The notes: a model not told the origin generated them from the sequence alone. A DNA stretch of 64,000 nt from Neorhizobium galegae bv. orientalis str. HAMBI 540 (GCF_000731315.1 NZ_HG938353.1:620001-684000); one strand, 5' to 3'; shown: positions 11,101 to 21,779, counted from the stretch's first letter. Numbers and translations: made by a program.

Positions 11101-11575
11101 GCTGGCCGCCTTCGACGTGGTCAACGAGCAGTTCCAGCGGCTTTTCACCCATCTTTTCGGCGGCGGCACGGCAGAGCTGCAGCTGATCGAATCGGACGAT
11201 CCGCTCGAGGCGGGCCTCGAAATCCTCGCCCGCCCGCCCGGCAAGAAGCCGCAGACCATGACGCTCCTGTCAGGCGGCGAGCAGGCGCTGACGGCGATGG
11301 CGCTGATCTTCGCCGTCTTCCTCACCAATCCGGCGCCCATCTGCGTGCTGGACGAGGTGGATGCGCCGCTGGATGACCACAATGTGGAACGTTATTGCAA
11401 TCTAATGGACGAGATGGCGGCCTCCACCGAAACTCGCTTCATCATCATTACCCACAATCCCATCACCATGGCCCGCATGAACCGTCTTTTCGGCGTGACA
11501 ATGGGCGAACAGGGCGTTTCCCAGCTCGTTTCCGTCGATCTCCAGACCGCGGAACTGCTGCGCGAGGCGAGCTGA
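8114..11575 (+). CDS. smc: Chromosome segregation protein SMC
   Basis: A 1153-residue condensin ATPase, the usual family length. Walker A GPNGCGKSN is at residues 31-39 and is followed by a long coiled coil. A central hinge region (around residues 505-640, with GFEAALGAALGEDLDSP) separates it from a second coiled coil. The C-terminal head has the signature LLSGGEQALTAMAL and Walker B ICVLDEVDAPLDD. SMC dimers with ScpA/ScpB extrude DNA loops and organise newly replicated origins. It is the last gene of the mutY-dsbA-smc neighbourhood. Confidence 0.97.
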   Translation: MKFNKLRVLGFKSFVEPTEFIIERGLTGVVGPNGCGKSNLVEALRWVMGENSYKNMRASGMDDVIFSGSGNRPARNTAEVGLYLDNSDRTAPAAFNDSDEIQVTRRIERESGSVYRINGKEARAKDVQLLFADASTGARSPSMVGQGRIGELIQAKPQARRQLLEEAAGISGLHSRRHEAELRLRAAEGNLERLDDVLSQLESQIESLKRQARQANRFKTLSADIRAREAMLLHIRWVQAKEAEGEAESALNQVTSVVAEKAQAQMEAAKNQAIASLKLPELREEEAKAGAALQRLQIARGQLEDEANRLLKRRDELTRRLVQLGEDISREERLAADNTSFLEKLGEEETELNDMLADTGAEAEEMRETFEAAAALLAASEALFSAITAERAEAAAGRHQLERLIRDLTERRQRLDRQLGDATNELDTINERLSGLDDPAERREAVEAAEIAVEDAAIAAEDVEAALSAARSAELMARGPAEAARSALNALETEARTISKMLAAGATSGDFVAVADMIRVDRGFEAALGAALGEDLDSPVDVAAPTYWSVNGDGSGDPGLPQGAQSLIAHVTAPPELSRSLGQIGVVAAADAQRMMRLLRPGQRLVTREGAVYRWDGHVTGSEAPGAAALRLSQKNRLSELEAEIDEARIVLSETEVALAVAASEISAAERRLTDARDRARIASRQLSEARDALAAAERAAGDLMRRRDVAGEAVSQVTAQIEDLGVQEENARIELEDAPDISDLDNRLRDQQAIVATDRGLLAEARARYEGLSRETEARKRRLAAIAQERASWTARAASAADHIESLREREEEAREEIADLEAAPEEFDDKRRALLTELQKAEESRRAAADRLAEAETYQREADRIAVVALSELAESREKRGRAEERLVSAAEKRHESEVRIRETLNVPPHEVLRLAGLKPDSTLPDVREIEREVDRLRMERERLGAVNLRADEEQKELSDKLDNLMRERADVIDAIRKLRGAIQSLNREGRERLLAAFDVVNEQFQRLFTHLFGGGTAELQLIESDDPLEAGLEILARPPGKKPQTMTLLSGGEQALTAMALIFAVFLTNPAPICVLDEVDAPLDDHNVERYCNLMDEMAASTETRFIIITHNPITMARMNRLFGVTMGEQGVSQLVSVDLQTAELLREAS

Positions 11576-11831
11576 GCGGGTCCGGTTGAGGCGGGTTGCC
11601 TGTTCCGCCGCACATGATTTTTGCCATTCATTGACGAGGATCAATTTTCAACTTTATGTCTCCGGTATAAATTTACCTGCATCTACGTAGAATCACCCAT
11701 ATGGGGGATGTAATTTTCGGATTATTGTTGTTTTGTTGACTGTGGAATTGGAACGCGCTTGAGCGTCCATACGCTTCGCAGTCCGACTTGAAAGTTTCCC
11801 ACCCCCCGTCCGGGTTTCCTGTCCCGGGCGG

Positions 11832-11874
11832 AAAGCTTTGCGGGGCCGCCTGTGATCCGGCCCCGCAAAGCTTT
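11832..11874. terminator. Strong hairpin in the smc-ppdK gap
   Basis: Perfect 17-bp arms (AAAGCTTTGCGGGGCCG and its complement) with a 9-nt loop lie in the 443-bp gap between smc and ppdK (11,576-12,018). A TTTGTTCTC stretch follows on the plus strand, so this is best read as the smc terminator. The rest of the gap is AT-richer, holds no convincing gene, and presumably carries the ppdK promoter. Confidence 0.7.
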
Positions 11875-12018
11875 GTTCTCAAAGCCCTCCCAAGCTTATT
11901 TCGGAACCGCATCCGAACGCTTTTGTTGCGGCGCAACATAATCCTGCCCATATCCGTTTCCAAACCGTCATAAAACTTGTAGTTATGCGTAAAAGACTGC
12001 GACGGGTGGAGAGCAGCA

Positions 12019-14691
<2,673 letters not shown>

Positions 14692-14706
14692 ACCAAGGGT
14701 CATCCC

Positions 14707-14993
14707 CTATTTCAGATGGTCCGGCCATTTTCGGGACGTGTGAAATATGGCCAGTATCTCCGCCCGTTCGCGAAGACGATAAAACGCGATATAGGGGGTG
14801 CCGGCAATGGTGAGGCGCCGTGTATCTCCATCCGAAGTCAGTCGGCCGACTTTCGGGTGCCACGCCAGCATGGAAACAGCTTCCACGATGCGGCGAACCA
14901 CGTTTTCGGCAGCCTGTGGATTGTCGAGTGCGATATAGAGCCGATCTCATCGAGATCTTGCAGCGCCTCGTCCAGCCAGACGAGTTCATCCAT
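14707..14993 (-). pseudogene. ParE/RelE-type toxin gene with a 1-nt frameshift
   Basis: Reading left from ATG 14993 gives MDELVWLDEALQDLDEIGS, the start of a ParE toxin. The reading frame then breaks near 14,936-14,942 and resumes in another frame as YIALDNPQAAENVVRRIV..., continuing to PDHLK at 14,707. Joined, they give an ordinary 95-residue ParE (LDEIGSYIALDNP is the canonical pattern), and the 287-nt length is one base short of 96 codons. Thus a single-base deletion has inactivated the toxin, unless it is a sequencing error. The start overlaps the antitoxin stop (AATGGATGA). Confidence 0.75.
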
Positions 14994-15174
14994 TGGGGAT
15001 GAATTTGCGGATCACCGCGCGCACCGTCTCGGCGGAAGCAAATCGTCCGTCATCAGCCGACTTTTTTCGCTCTGCCAGTTTTTTGACCTGCCACGCGTGC
15101 AGGTCGTCGGCTGCCTCCGTCGGCGCCGGCGAAATAGCATCTTCAATCGAGATTGGCTTCTGCGGTTCGCTCAT
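14986..15174 (-). CDS. ParD/CopG-like antitoxin
   Basis: A 62-residue protein whose C-terminal half (KKLAERKKSADDGRFASAETVRAVIRKFIPNG) has the look of the short antitoxins found before ParE toxins: a helical DNA-binding or linker part with a conserved G-R-F-A-S-x-E-x-V-R-A segment. Its stop codon overlaps the toxin start, as usual for toxin-antitoxin pairs. The toxin is frameshifted, so the antitoxin is probably a free-standing survivor. The family call rests on gene pairing and pattern. Confidence 0.65.
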   Translation of the reverse strand: MSEPQKPISIEDAISPAPTEAADDLHAWQVKKLAERKKSADDGRFASAETVRAVIRKFIPNG

Positions 15175-15290
15175 GGAAGGATCATGGCAGATCGAACCGG
15201 CTTTTAAAAGCCGATTGGGGATGTTTATGTCATGCCGGCCGTCGCCGAAAAAACAAATAGGCGTTCGGAAATGCAGCCGAGGAGACCATC

Positions 15291-15722
15291 ATGAACCAAG
15301 TCACCGTTCTCGCCGTGCCCGTCTTCAGCACGCTCTGCAACGAGGGTTTCCGCCTTCGCCGCGAAGTCTTCATCGTCGAACAGAACGTGCCCGCGGACAT
15401 GGAATTCGATGCCGACGACCTGACCGCCTTCCACTTCGTGGCCGTCGTCTCGGGTGAGGTCTGCGGCACGCTGCGGGCCATCTATGCGGAAGATTATGTC
15501 AAGATCGGCCGGGTCGCGGTCACCAGCCCGTGGCGCGGCAAGGGTGTCGCCAGCGCCATGATCCGCGCCGCCATGGAAGCGCATGGGCAAGCCCGCGGCA
15601 ACCGCTTTCATCTGGCGGCCCAGAGCGACAAGATCTCCATGTACGAACGTTTCGGTTTCAAGGCCTATGGCGAAGAATTCTTCGACGTCGGCATTCCCCA
15701 CTACGACATGAAGAATTTCTGA
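15291..15722 (+). CDS. GNAT-family N-acetyltransferase
   Basis: A 143-residue single-domain protein with the acetyl-CoA binding motif A: KIGRVAVTSPWRGKGVASAM (the R/Q-x-x-G-x-G/A loop is RGKGVAS), followed by the helix AMIRAAMEAHG and the strand HLAAQSDKISMYERFGFK that closes the GNAT fold. This is the ElaA/YitI-like subgroup of small GNATs. AGGAGA lies 5 nt before the ATG. The acceptor is unknown. Confidence 0.88.
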   Translation: MNQVTVLAVPVFSTLCNEGFRLRREVFIVEQNVPADMEFDADDLTAFHFVAVVSGEVCGTLRAIYAEDYVKIGRVAVTSPWRGKGVASAMIRAAMEAHGQARGNRFHLAAQSDKISMYERFGFKAYGEEFFDVGIPHYDMKNF

Positions 15723-15811
15723 AGTCCGCCGTTTTCCGTTTCTGCCCATGGGGGTTTAGGACGACGACCTTCCCGTGTTAGCTTATCCGCCGGGAGCGAC
15801 AGGGAGGAAAC

Positions 15812-16171
15812 ATGCCGCGCTTGGACCACGTCAATATTCATACGCGCGACGCCGACGCGATGGTCGCGTTCCTGGGCAAGGTGCTCGGAGCCGAGGAAGG
15901 CTACCGGCCGCCCTTTTCCGACCCCGGCCGCTGGCTTTATCTCGACGGCCATCCTTTCATTCATCTGAGCATCGTCACCCGTGGCGAAGATTTTCCGCCC
16001 GGCATGTTCAACCACGTGGCTTTCGGCTTTTACGATCACGACGCCGCCATCGAGCGGATCACGGCGACAGGTTACCGCTTCGAACACGACGCCATACCCG
16101 ATACCGATATCGGCCAGATCTTCGTCTATGGCCCGGAAGGCCTGAAGATCGAGCTGCAATACCGCCGGTGA
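15812..16171 (+). CDS. VOC-family (glyoxalase-like) protein
   Basis: A 119-residue protein starting LDHVNIHTRD, with the paired beta-alpha-beta-beta-beta modules of the vicinal oxygen chelate fold. Metal-ligand candidates are His in LDHVNI, His in FNHVAFGFYDHD and Glu in GPEGLKIELQY. Such proteins bind a metal and act as lyases, isomerases or dioxygenases. The substrate is not predictable. It stands alone, with a clear GACAGGGAGG ribosome site. Confidence 0.85.
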   Translation: MPRLDHVNIHTRDADAMVAFLGKVLGAEEGYRPPFSDPGRWLYLDGHPFIHLSIVTRGEDFPPGMFNHVAFGFYDHDAAIERITATGYRFEHDAIPDTDIGQIFVYGPEGLKIELQYRR

Positions 16172-16294
16172 TCGAATGGGCATTTCGCGTTCGAGGCCGG
16201 ATATCCCTGCGGGCTGATCGAGGAGACCTGGCGCGCCGGGGAAAGCTGGGTTGGAGGAGTGCGCCGTTCTATAGCACCGCCCTTATGCCGGCGT

Positions 16295-16573
16295 TCAGCG
16301 CCGCTCCACGATCACCCGGCGTTCGACAACCATCGGCCGCCACATCATCGCATCGGCGCGGGACTGCATCGAGCGCCCTTCGGCGCGGCGGTCGAGTTCG
16401 ATGTCGAGCATGCAGCGCGCCATTGCATCCGTGCCGCGCTTGAAGCCGTAGCTGGCGCACGTGGTCTCATCCGCCGCACGGCGTTCCTCCGGCGTCATGG
16501 TCTGGCAGCCGGCCAGCAGGACGCCCAGCGGGGCGATAAGCGAGGTGATGAGGAGAAGGCTGTGAGGGCGCAT
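16295..16573 (-). CDS. Small predicted lipoprotein
   Basis: A 92-residue protein with a type II signal peptide: hydrophobic LLLITSLIAPLGVL and lipobox LAGC. The mature part has two further Cys residues (ETTCASYGF and MARCMLDIEL) and a basic Arg-rich tail. The pattern C-x-x-YGFKRGTDAMARCM is common in short rhizobial lipoproteins of unknown role. It is probably anchored in a membrane facing the periplasm. Confidence 0.75.
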   Translation of the reverse strand: MRPHSLLLITSLIAPLGVLLAGCQTMTPEERRAADETTCASYGFKRGTDAMARCMLDIELDRRAEGRSMQSRADAMMWRPMVVERRVIVERR

Positions 16574-16682
16574 GAAATGAACTCCTTTTCATTCGGCCGG
16601 GCTGCAACCTTGGGATTCCATTCCGGGCGAAGCTGTTTTACACATGAGCGAGCGCTTTTGCCATGGAGCCTTTGCCGATCCC

Positions 16683-17576
16683 ATGCCCGTCCGTTTTGTC
16701 CGGCCCGTTTCCCATTCGGCCTATACGGCCCGCAGGCTGGCCTTCTCGGCTCTGGCGCTGTTCGTGATCGCCGCGCTGGCACATCGTTTCGGTCCCCTGG
16801 CGACCCCGGATTTTCTGGCGCTGCTCTTTCTTTCCGCAGCAATCGCCGCCGTTTCCGTGCCTCTGTCGCTGATCGGCCTGATGCGGCTCTGGCAGGTCGG
16901 CGCGAGCGGCGGTGTTGCGGCGACGAAAGGGCTGATCTATGCGGCGGTTCCGCTCGCCGTGGTGGCGACCGGCGCCTTCTATTATTTCACCCTGCCGCCG
17001 CTCTACGACATTTCCACCGATATTGCCGACCCGCCGCCATGGGTCGCTGAGCCGAAAGCCAGCCAGAAATGGCTGCCGCGCGCGACGGTGATCACGCCTG
17101 CCGATCGGCGGGTCCAGTTCGCCGCCTATCCCGGCCTTACAGGCAGGCGTTACGAGGGCGCGCTCGACCGCGTCTACCAGGGTGTGCAGAAGGCGGTGCT
17201 TTCCGCCCGCATCGCGATCACGAAGAAGGAAGGCGTCGAGTTGATCGCGCCGGATATCTCCCAGCGCCCCGCGCCGCAGGACGAACAGGCGCCGGTGCCG
17301 GACGTGGCGCCGATCCCGCTGCCGCGCCCGGAACCCTCGCTCGCACCGGTTTTCGTCAATTCCGGCGACGTCCTGCTGCAGGGCGAGGCCCGCACCCTGA
17401 TCCTTGGCCTGCGTTTCGACCTCGTCATCCGGCTAAGGGAAGAGGCCGAGACGACCTCGGTCGATATCCGAGTCGCCTCGCGCTACGGCCCACACGATCT
17501 GGGAATGAGCCAGGCGATCGCCGAGGATTTTCTCGACCGGCTCGATACCGAACTTCTGGGGATCGCCGGGAACTAA
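16683..17576 (+). CDS. DUF1499 membrane protein
   Basis: About 297 residues. Three hydrophobic segments lie in the first ~110 residues (LAFSALALFVIAALA, LFLSAAIAAVSVPLSLIGL and LIYAAVPLAVVATGAFYYF). The DUF1499 domain then follows (DISTDIADPPPW, through VYQGVQKAVL..., to the end SVDIRVASRYGPHDLGMSQAIAEDFL with the conserved R-S-x-S/R-Y-G-x-x-D-x-G pattern). I chose ATG 16683 (MPVRFVRPV); an in-frame ATG at 16644 is also open. The function is unknown. It is divergent from the small lipoprotein. Confidence 0.75.
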   Translation: MPVRFVRPVSHSAYTARRLAFSALALFVIAALAHRFGPLATPDFLALLFLSAAIAAVSVPLSLIGLMRLWQVGASGGVAATKGLIYAAVPLAVVATGAFYYFTLPPLYDISTDIADPPPWVAEPKASQKWLPRATVITPADRRVQFAAYPGLTGRRYEGALDRVYQGVQKAVLSARIAITKKEGVELIAPDISQRPAPQDEQAPVPDVAPIPLPRPEPSLAPVFVNSGDVLLQGEARTLILGLRFDLVIRLREEAETTSVDIRVASRYGPHDLGMSQAIAEDFLDRLDTELLGIAGN

Positions 17577-17577
17577 A

Positions 17578-17621
17578 GCATGTCGCGCAAAACTGTGTAG
17601 CGGTTTTGGATAACGACATGC
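17578..17621. repeat. Rhizobial palindromic intergenic repeat
   Basis: The arms GCATGTCG (17578-17585) and CGACATGC (17614-17621) enclose an inner pairing CAAAAC...GTTTTG. From memory, this arrangement (GCATGTCG...GCAGCGGTTTTG...CGACATGC) is a very common dispersed intergenic palindrome in Rhizobium and Agrobacterium genomes. It lies directly after the DUF1499 stop codon and could act as its transcription end. Repeat membership cannot be tested from one copy. Confidence 0.55.
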
Positions 17622-17676
17622 GGAGAAACTAAAGACTTGAAGCAGGGCATGCGAATCCGAAGGATTGCGGCACGCT

Positions 17677-18588
17677 TCAAGCCGGCCAGTAAGCACCCGT
17701 GAGCGACGGTGGACCCTCGGTCAGCACGCGGCCTTTCTCGACCAGGTCTTCCAGATGCGCAAGCACGGAAAGGGCCGCCGCTCCATGCAGGCGCGGATCG
17801 GTGCTGGCATAGATCACCTTGACCATGTCGGGGATCAGCCTATCGCCGGCCTTGATGCGCTCCAGCACGGCGCGTTCGCGCATACGCCGATGGGTGCGAA
17901 GCCCCCGCAGGAACGAGCCCGGTTCCTTCACCGGTCCGCCATGGCCCGGAAAGAAGATCCGGTCCTCCCGCGGCAGCAGTTTTTCGATCGAGGCCATGAA
18001 ATCCGCCATGGATCCATCCGGCGGCGCGACGATCGTCGTCGCCCAGGCCATGACGTGATCGGCGGAAAACAGCACGCCGGTTCCCTCCAATGCGAAAGCG
18101 GAATGGTTGGCTGTGTGACCCGGTGTATGCACGGCCGACAGCGCCCAACCGTCGCCCTCGATCACCTGGCCGTCGGCAGCTATGATATCGGGCACGAAGC
18201 CGGTGTCGGCGCTTTCGGCGAACGGGTTGACTTCGCCCGCATGTAGCGGCCGCGAGGCCCGGTGCGGGCCTTCGGCAACGGTCGGCGCCCCGGTCTCCTG
18301 GCTCAGCCGACGGGCAAGCGGCGAGTGGTCGCGGTGCGTGTGGCTGATGAAGATATGGGTGACCTCGCGGCCCTTCAGCGCTGCCATCAACGCTTCGAAA
18401 TGCGCCTCGTTTTCCGGGCCCGGATCGATGACCGCCACCGACGAGCCGCCGACGATATAGCTATTGGTGCCGTGAAAGGTGAAGGGCGAGGGATTGTTGA
18501 CGGTCAGCCGCTGCACGCCTTCGGCCACCTTGACCGGCACGCCGTAGGAAGGAGTGAATTCCATATCGAAGGTAACGTCTTCCGCCAT
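17677..18588 (-). CDS. MBL-fold metallo-hydrolase
   Basis: About 303 residues from ATG 18588, which has a GGAGG ribosome site 8 nt upstream; the longer frame to 18723 has no such site. The metallo-beta-lactamase motif HTHRDH (in ISHTHRDHSPLARRL) and the later metal ligands in VHTPGHTANHSAF, SADHVMAW and FPGHGGPV are all visible. A C-terminal helical part (RMRERAVLERIKAGDR...) is typical of the LACTB2/glyoxalase II-like group. It is probably a two-zinc hydrolase acting on thioesters, nucleic acid or a small metabolite. Confidence 0.88.
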   Translation of the reverse strand: MAEDVTFDMEFTPSYGVPVKVAEGVQRLTVNNPSPFTFHGTNSYIVGGSSVAVIDPGPENEAHFEALMAALKGREVTHIFISHTHRDHSPLARRLSQETGAPTVAEGPHRASRPLHAGEVNPFAESADTGFVPDIIAADGQVIEGDGWALSAVHTPGHTANHSAFALEGTGVLFSADHVMAWATTIVAPPDGSMADFMASIEKLLPREDRIFFPGHGGPVKEPGSFLRGLRTHRRMRERAVLERIKAGDRLIPDMVKVIYASTDPRLHGAAALSVLAHLEDLVEKGRVLTEGPPSLTGAYWPA

Positions 18589-18733
18589 GCCGGGCCTCCG
18601 CGCCTGATGCGATATCGATGATGGCCACTGCGGCATTGCCGGTTTTGCGCCAGGTCTCGGATCGCATCGATTGCGCTGTTCAAAGCGCTGGAGAGGTCTA
18701 GCACCGCTTTTGCTGCGGCGCATTCAAAAATAG

Positions 18734-18769
18734 CCACCGGCCGTCACCCCGTTGGGCGACGGCCGATGG
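18734..18769 (-). terminator. Terminator of the leftward lipoprotein gene
   Basis: The hairpin arms CGGCCGTC (18738-18745) and GACGGCCG (18758-18765), with three more flanking pairs, are followed on the minus strand by a TATTTTTGAAT run. It lies 40 bp downstream of the leftward gene at 18,809-19,165. Confidence 0.7.
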
Positions 18770-18808
18770 CTTTCATGATGTGGATCCGCTGTCGCGGGCT
18801 CGCTCGCC

Positions 18809-19165
18809 TCAGCTGGCGGCCAGCAGTTCCGTGCAGTAGCTCGGGCCGTTGGCGCCCGGACGATCGGAAATGATGGTGATGTCGCGGATCACGTAGCTGG
18901 AGGAGACGGTGATCTTCGCCGTGCAGCTGACGCTGGCGCTGCGGCCGCCCTGCTGCTTGATGCGATTATAGCCGCCACGCCAGGTATAAACGGTCGTGGA
19001 ACCGTCGCTGGTGTCGCTGATCGGCGGGCTGAACTTTGCGAAGAACTCGCCGGCCGAGTGGCCCACCCAGCGGGTCTCGATCGGATTGCTGGCAACGCTG
19101 ACGGTGGTGCAGGCCGAAAGGGCGAGCGCGAAAAGGGCGGTCGATGCGAGGACGCGGCGGCTCAT
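18809..19165 (-). CDS. Predicted outer-membrane lipoprotein
   Basis: A 118-residue protein from ATG 19165: a short signal peptide with a lipobox-like LALSACTT, then WVGHSAGEFFAKFSPPISD and TTVYTWRGGYNRI, a beta-rich domain that is common in alphaproteobacterial lipoproteins of unknown role. Two further Cys residues (VSCTAKI and SYCTELL) may pair. The open frame extends upstream across the tRNA to 19,669, but that extension is not credible as protein. Confidence 0.7.
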   Translation of the reverse strand: MSRRVLASTALFALALSACTTVSVASNPIETRWVGHSAGEFFAKFSPPISDTSDGSTTVYTWRGGYNRIKQQGGRSASVSCTAKITVSSSYVIRDITIISDRPGANGPSYCTELLAAS

Positions 19166-19448
19166 GATCGTGAAAAATCCTTCATGTCTTCTGTTGTGCC
19201 CGGGAGGCAAGGCTTTTGAGGCTTTTTGAGGCAAGTCTTTCGAGACTGCACGTAACAGATTTTTGTCAGGCTTCGCGAGGCGATGAACGCCCCTCGACAT
19301 CAAATTTCTCCTGCGCCGCTTTTTTGCAACGCCTTGGTTTTCCGCCTTTCCGGAGCGAGGGCATGAGCGATCGCGAAGCTGTCGCATATTTTTCATGAGC
19401 GGCGCTTGTGCAATGAAAAATGCTGGTCTATAGAGGCGCCGCTGGTCA

Positions 19449-19525
19449 CGGAGTGTAGCGCAGTCTGGTAGCGCACCACGTTCGGGACGTGGGGGTCGAG
19501 TGTTCGAATCACTCCACTCCGACCA
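19449..19525 (+). tRNA. tRNA-Pro (anticodon CGG)
   Basis: A 77-nt tRNA with encoded CCA. The acceptor arm CGGAGTG/CACTCCG is perfect, the anticodon loop TTCGGGA (19481-19487) carries CGG at 19483-19485, and the T-loop TTCGAAT is canonical. A TCTATAG box lies about 20 bp upstream. From this gene on, the sequence turns into phage genes, so its 3' end is the likely prophage attachment site; the matching second copy is not in the window. Confidence 0.95.
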
Positions 19526-19687
19526 GCTTGATTTTGCTCGCTTTTTCCCGAATTTCTGTGAGCGTTTTTCGGCCCTAAATTGGCGGACCCGACAGAAATC
19601 CCGACAGTTATTTTTTGAAGCTGTTGGGATGCTGTTTCTCGCGATCCACCTAATGTCTACCGATCTCAACCTTCGCGGGCGATAGGG

Positions 19688-20740
19688 TCACCTCCGAAGC
19701 TGAAAAACTTCACCATTTTCATCCGGGTCCCGAAGTCCTTTATAGCTCGCATGCCGGAGCTTCTGATCACCGGTCCAGCCCCTGTATTCGATCTCAGCGA
19801 TCAGTACCGGCTTCAGCCACACGGCCTCCCGCTTTCGACCCGTCGGAGCAGATGGTTTCGATACGACGATCTTATCCATCTCAGCACGCAAGATCGCCGC
19901 CGACCTTGACGACAGTCCGGTTCCCACGCCACCGACATATCGAAGCTTGCCATTATCAAACGCCGCTATCAGCAAGCGACCGATGCCGCCGTATCCAGAG
20001 CCGGGCTCATACCCCAGGATTACGAAGCCGTCTGACGCGATGCACTTGATCTTCTTCCAGTCGCCGCTGCGGCCGGATCGATAAGGAGCATCCCGGTCCT
20101 TGGCGATGATGCCTTCCAGTCCGTGTTCGCTGGCAGCACGGAAGATGTCAGCACCGTCGCCATCAATTTCCTGTGACAGGCGAATGGGGCCGATCTCCTC
20201 TGGCGAAACCATGTCTTCCAGGAGGTGTCGACGGCTGGATTCCTCGACACCGATAAGTGAATGCCCGTCGAAATAAAGGAGGTCGAACGCCATCAGGATC
20301 GAGTTGTGAGACGCCTTGCCGCTGGTCGGTCCTCCCAGGTCGCTGACGAGGGCGTTGTAGTCAGACCTCCCCATATCATCTAGGACAACGGCCTCGCCGT
20401 CGATGATGACGGACCCTACTGGAAGGGCCCTGACAGCCTCAGCGATGGCAGGAAATCTCTTGGTCCAGTCATGACCTGGGCGCGTAAAGATGCGAACGTC
20501 GTCATGGTCCTTGCGAATCTGAACTCTGTATCCGTCCCATTTGACTTCGAAGACCCATCGGGGATCGCTGGGAGGCTTTGGCATCAGCTCTGCTAGACAG
20601 GGCTCAATCCAGGGAGGCATTGGATCGAATGGCAATGCTGGCTGCTGCGGATCGCGCGGACGACGTCGACCACCACGGATATCGGGTGGTCGAGTTTCTC
20701 GGAGAGGGACCGACCACGGCTTACTAGGACGCTTGACCAT
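19688..20740 (-). CDS. ATP-dependent DNA ligase (LigD/LigC type)
   Basis: A 350-residue ligase. The nucleotidyl-acceptor Lys is in FEVKWDGYRVQI (K-x-DG-x-R motif I). Later motifs are IIDGEAVVLDD (III), MAFDLLYFDGHSLI (IIIa), EGIIAKDRDAPYRSGRSGDWKKIK (IV-V, abbreviated here as EGIIAK...WKKIK). A C-terminal OB domain includes EIEYRGWTGDQKLRHASYKGLR. It has neither polymerase nor nuclease domains, so it resembles the stand-alone LigC or the ligase domain of LigD used in bacterial end joining. It is the first gene after the tRNA and points toward it. It may be prophage cargo or earlier island DNA. Confidence 0.85.
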   Translation of the reverse strand: MVKRPSKPWSVPLRETRPPDIRGGRRRPRDPQQPALPFDPMPPWIEPCLAELMPKPPSDPRWVFEVKWDGYRVQIRKDHDDVRIFTRPGHDWTKRFPAIAEAVRALPVGSVIIDGEAVVLDDMGRSDYNALVSDLGGPTSGKASHNSILMAFDLLYFDGHSLIGVEESSRRHLLEDMVSPEEIGPIRLSQEIDGDGADIFRAASEHGLEGIIAKDRDAPYRSGRSGDWKKIKCIASDGFVILGYEPGSGYGGIGRLLIAAFDNGKLRYVGGVGTGLSSRSAAILRAEMDKIVVSKPSAPTGRKREAVWLKPVLIAEIEYRGWTGDQKLRHASYKGLRDPDENGEVFQLRR

Positions 20741-20773
20741 TCCTCGATCACAACATCAATTACTTAAAATGCA

Positions 20774-21694
20774 ATGATCACGGGGGACGGAGTGGAGAAA
20801 GACCTAGAGTTTGAGCGGACGAACGCCATCTCATTCAGCATTTCCAATGGAAATAAGCTTCACTATTTCGAACACTGGCACACTCTCCGGATCGTCCTTT
20901 CCGATTATGATCTGGTCAGGGCGGTCGGTGGTTTTGAACAAGACTTCGAGAAAAATATATTCAGCGATTTTGAAGGTGACGAGTGGCAGGCGAGAACCAA
21001 AGAGGGGTTCGAGGCTTACAACAAGCTCAGGCTCGCTCAGATCAAACCCGCTCCTGGCCGAACGGGGTATGCCATAACTGGGCTCGGCCAAATCGAGAGA
21101 GACCGGGTCGTATGTGCATTCGTCCGCGATCCCAGTCGCACGCCGTCGGACCGAGATGACACGGCTTACGAGAAGACTTTCCGAGATGTGATCGTGAACG
21201 TCGTTAGCGTGACCGATCAAGACGCCAATGCCGGGTCCCTGTTCCTTTTCAAGGAAGATATGGGAGACATCAGGCCAGGCAGCGATAACCTACATCTAAC
21301 GCTCTACATGACCGCCGACCAGCTGCGCGATCTGATCAACGAAATCCGCTCAAGCAAGGTACGACCACAGCTGCAGGTCGCTGCACTGGTCGCCATTTAC
21401 CAGAGCGAAGTTGAGGCGGGATTGAGAGATTGGCACCATGCGCAAACCTTTCTGCTTCCCGATCAGAATCATGCACCGGCTCGGCTGATGCAAATTCGCT
21501 TTGGCTTCGACAAGCCTGGGACGCTGGAGGACTTGGATTTGCCAGACCCTCAGCCCGTACGCGATGAATTCGTTGCAGATACGAAAGCCACCTGGGTGGC
21601 GCAACCGACATTCCCAACTGCGAACCTAAAAAGTATCAAGATCGCGCTCTGGATTATCGCCGTGGCTTCGGTTCTTAGGTTACTGATCAGATGA
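20774..21694 (+). CDS. Unknown protein with C-terminal membrane anchor
   Basis: A 306-residue protein that I do not recognise. Residues 1-285 look soluble (mixed alpha/beta, rich in charged residues, with repeated F-x-D and W segments). A single C-terminal hydrophobic segment (IALWIIAVASVLRLLI) suggests a tail-anchored inner-membrane protein. The start is uncertain: ATG 20774 has a poor ribosome site, while GTG 20792 follows GGGGGACGGA. It is divergent from the ligase, with only 33 bp between them, and looks like prophage cargo rather than a structural gene. Confidence 0.6.
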   Translation: MITGDGVEKDLEFERTNAISFSISNGNKLHYFEHWHTLRIVLSDYDLVRAVGGFEQDFEKNIFSDFEGDEWQARTKEGFEAYNKLRLAQIKPAPGRTGYAITGLGQIERDRVVCAFVRDPSRTPSDRDDTAYEKTFRDVIVNVVSVTDQDANAGSLFLFKEDMGDIRPGSDNLHLTLYMTADQLRDLINEIRSSKVRPQLQVAALVAIYQSEVEAGLRDWHHAQTFLLPDQNHAPARLMQIRFGFDKPGTLEDLDLPDPQPVRDEFVADTKATWVAQPTFPTANLKSIKIALWIIAVASVLRLLIR

Positions 21695-21742
21695 AGGTCG
21701 ATGGGGACGATTCAGGAGTAGAGTTGACTCTCCCGAAAAAGA

Positions 21743-21779
21743 GAACGAAATAGGAACATATTCCGTCGGGAACTGTTCC
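21743..21779 (+). promoter_or_regulatory. LexA-type box and nested palindromes before 21,780
   Basis: GAACGAAATAGGAAC (21743-21757) fits the alphaproteobacterial LexA box, GTTC-N7-GTTC read on the other strand. Two palindromes follow, GGAACATATTCC (21753-21764) and GGAACTGTTCC (21769-21779), the second directly touching the ATG at 21,780. A regulator bound here would block translation initiation or transcription of the following genes. The site is seen in sequence; LexA binding is inference. Confidence 0.5.

Noticed and set aside
11673..11963. A 96-codon leftward frame in the smc-ppdK gap
   Set aside because: It runs through the 17-bp hairpin and has no ribosome site or recognisable pattern.
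18809..19669. A 286-codon open frame including the lipoprotein gene
   Set aside because: The upstream part runs through the tRNA-Pro gene on the other strand; the start at 19,165 with a signal peptide is the plausible one.
21691..21753. A 20-codon ORF after the membrane-anchored gene (overlap ATGA)
   Set aside because: Too short and overlapping the LexA-type box; the coding signal is weak.
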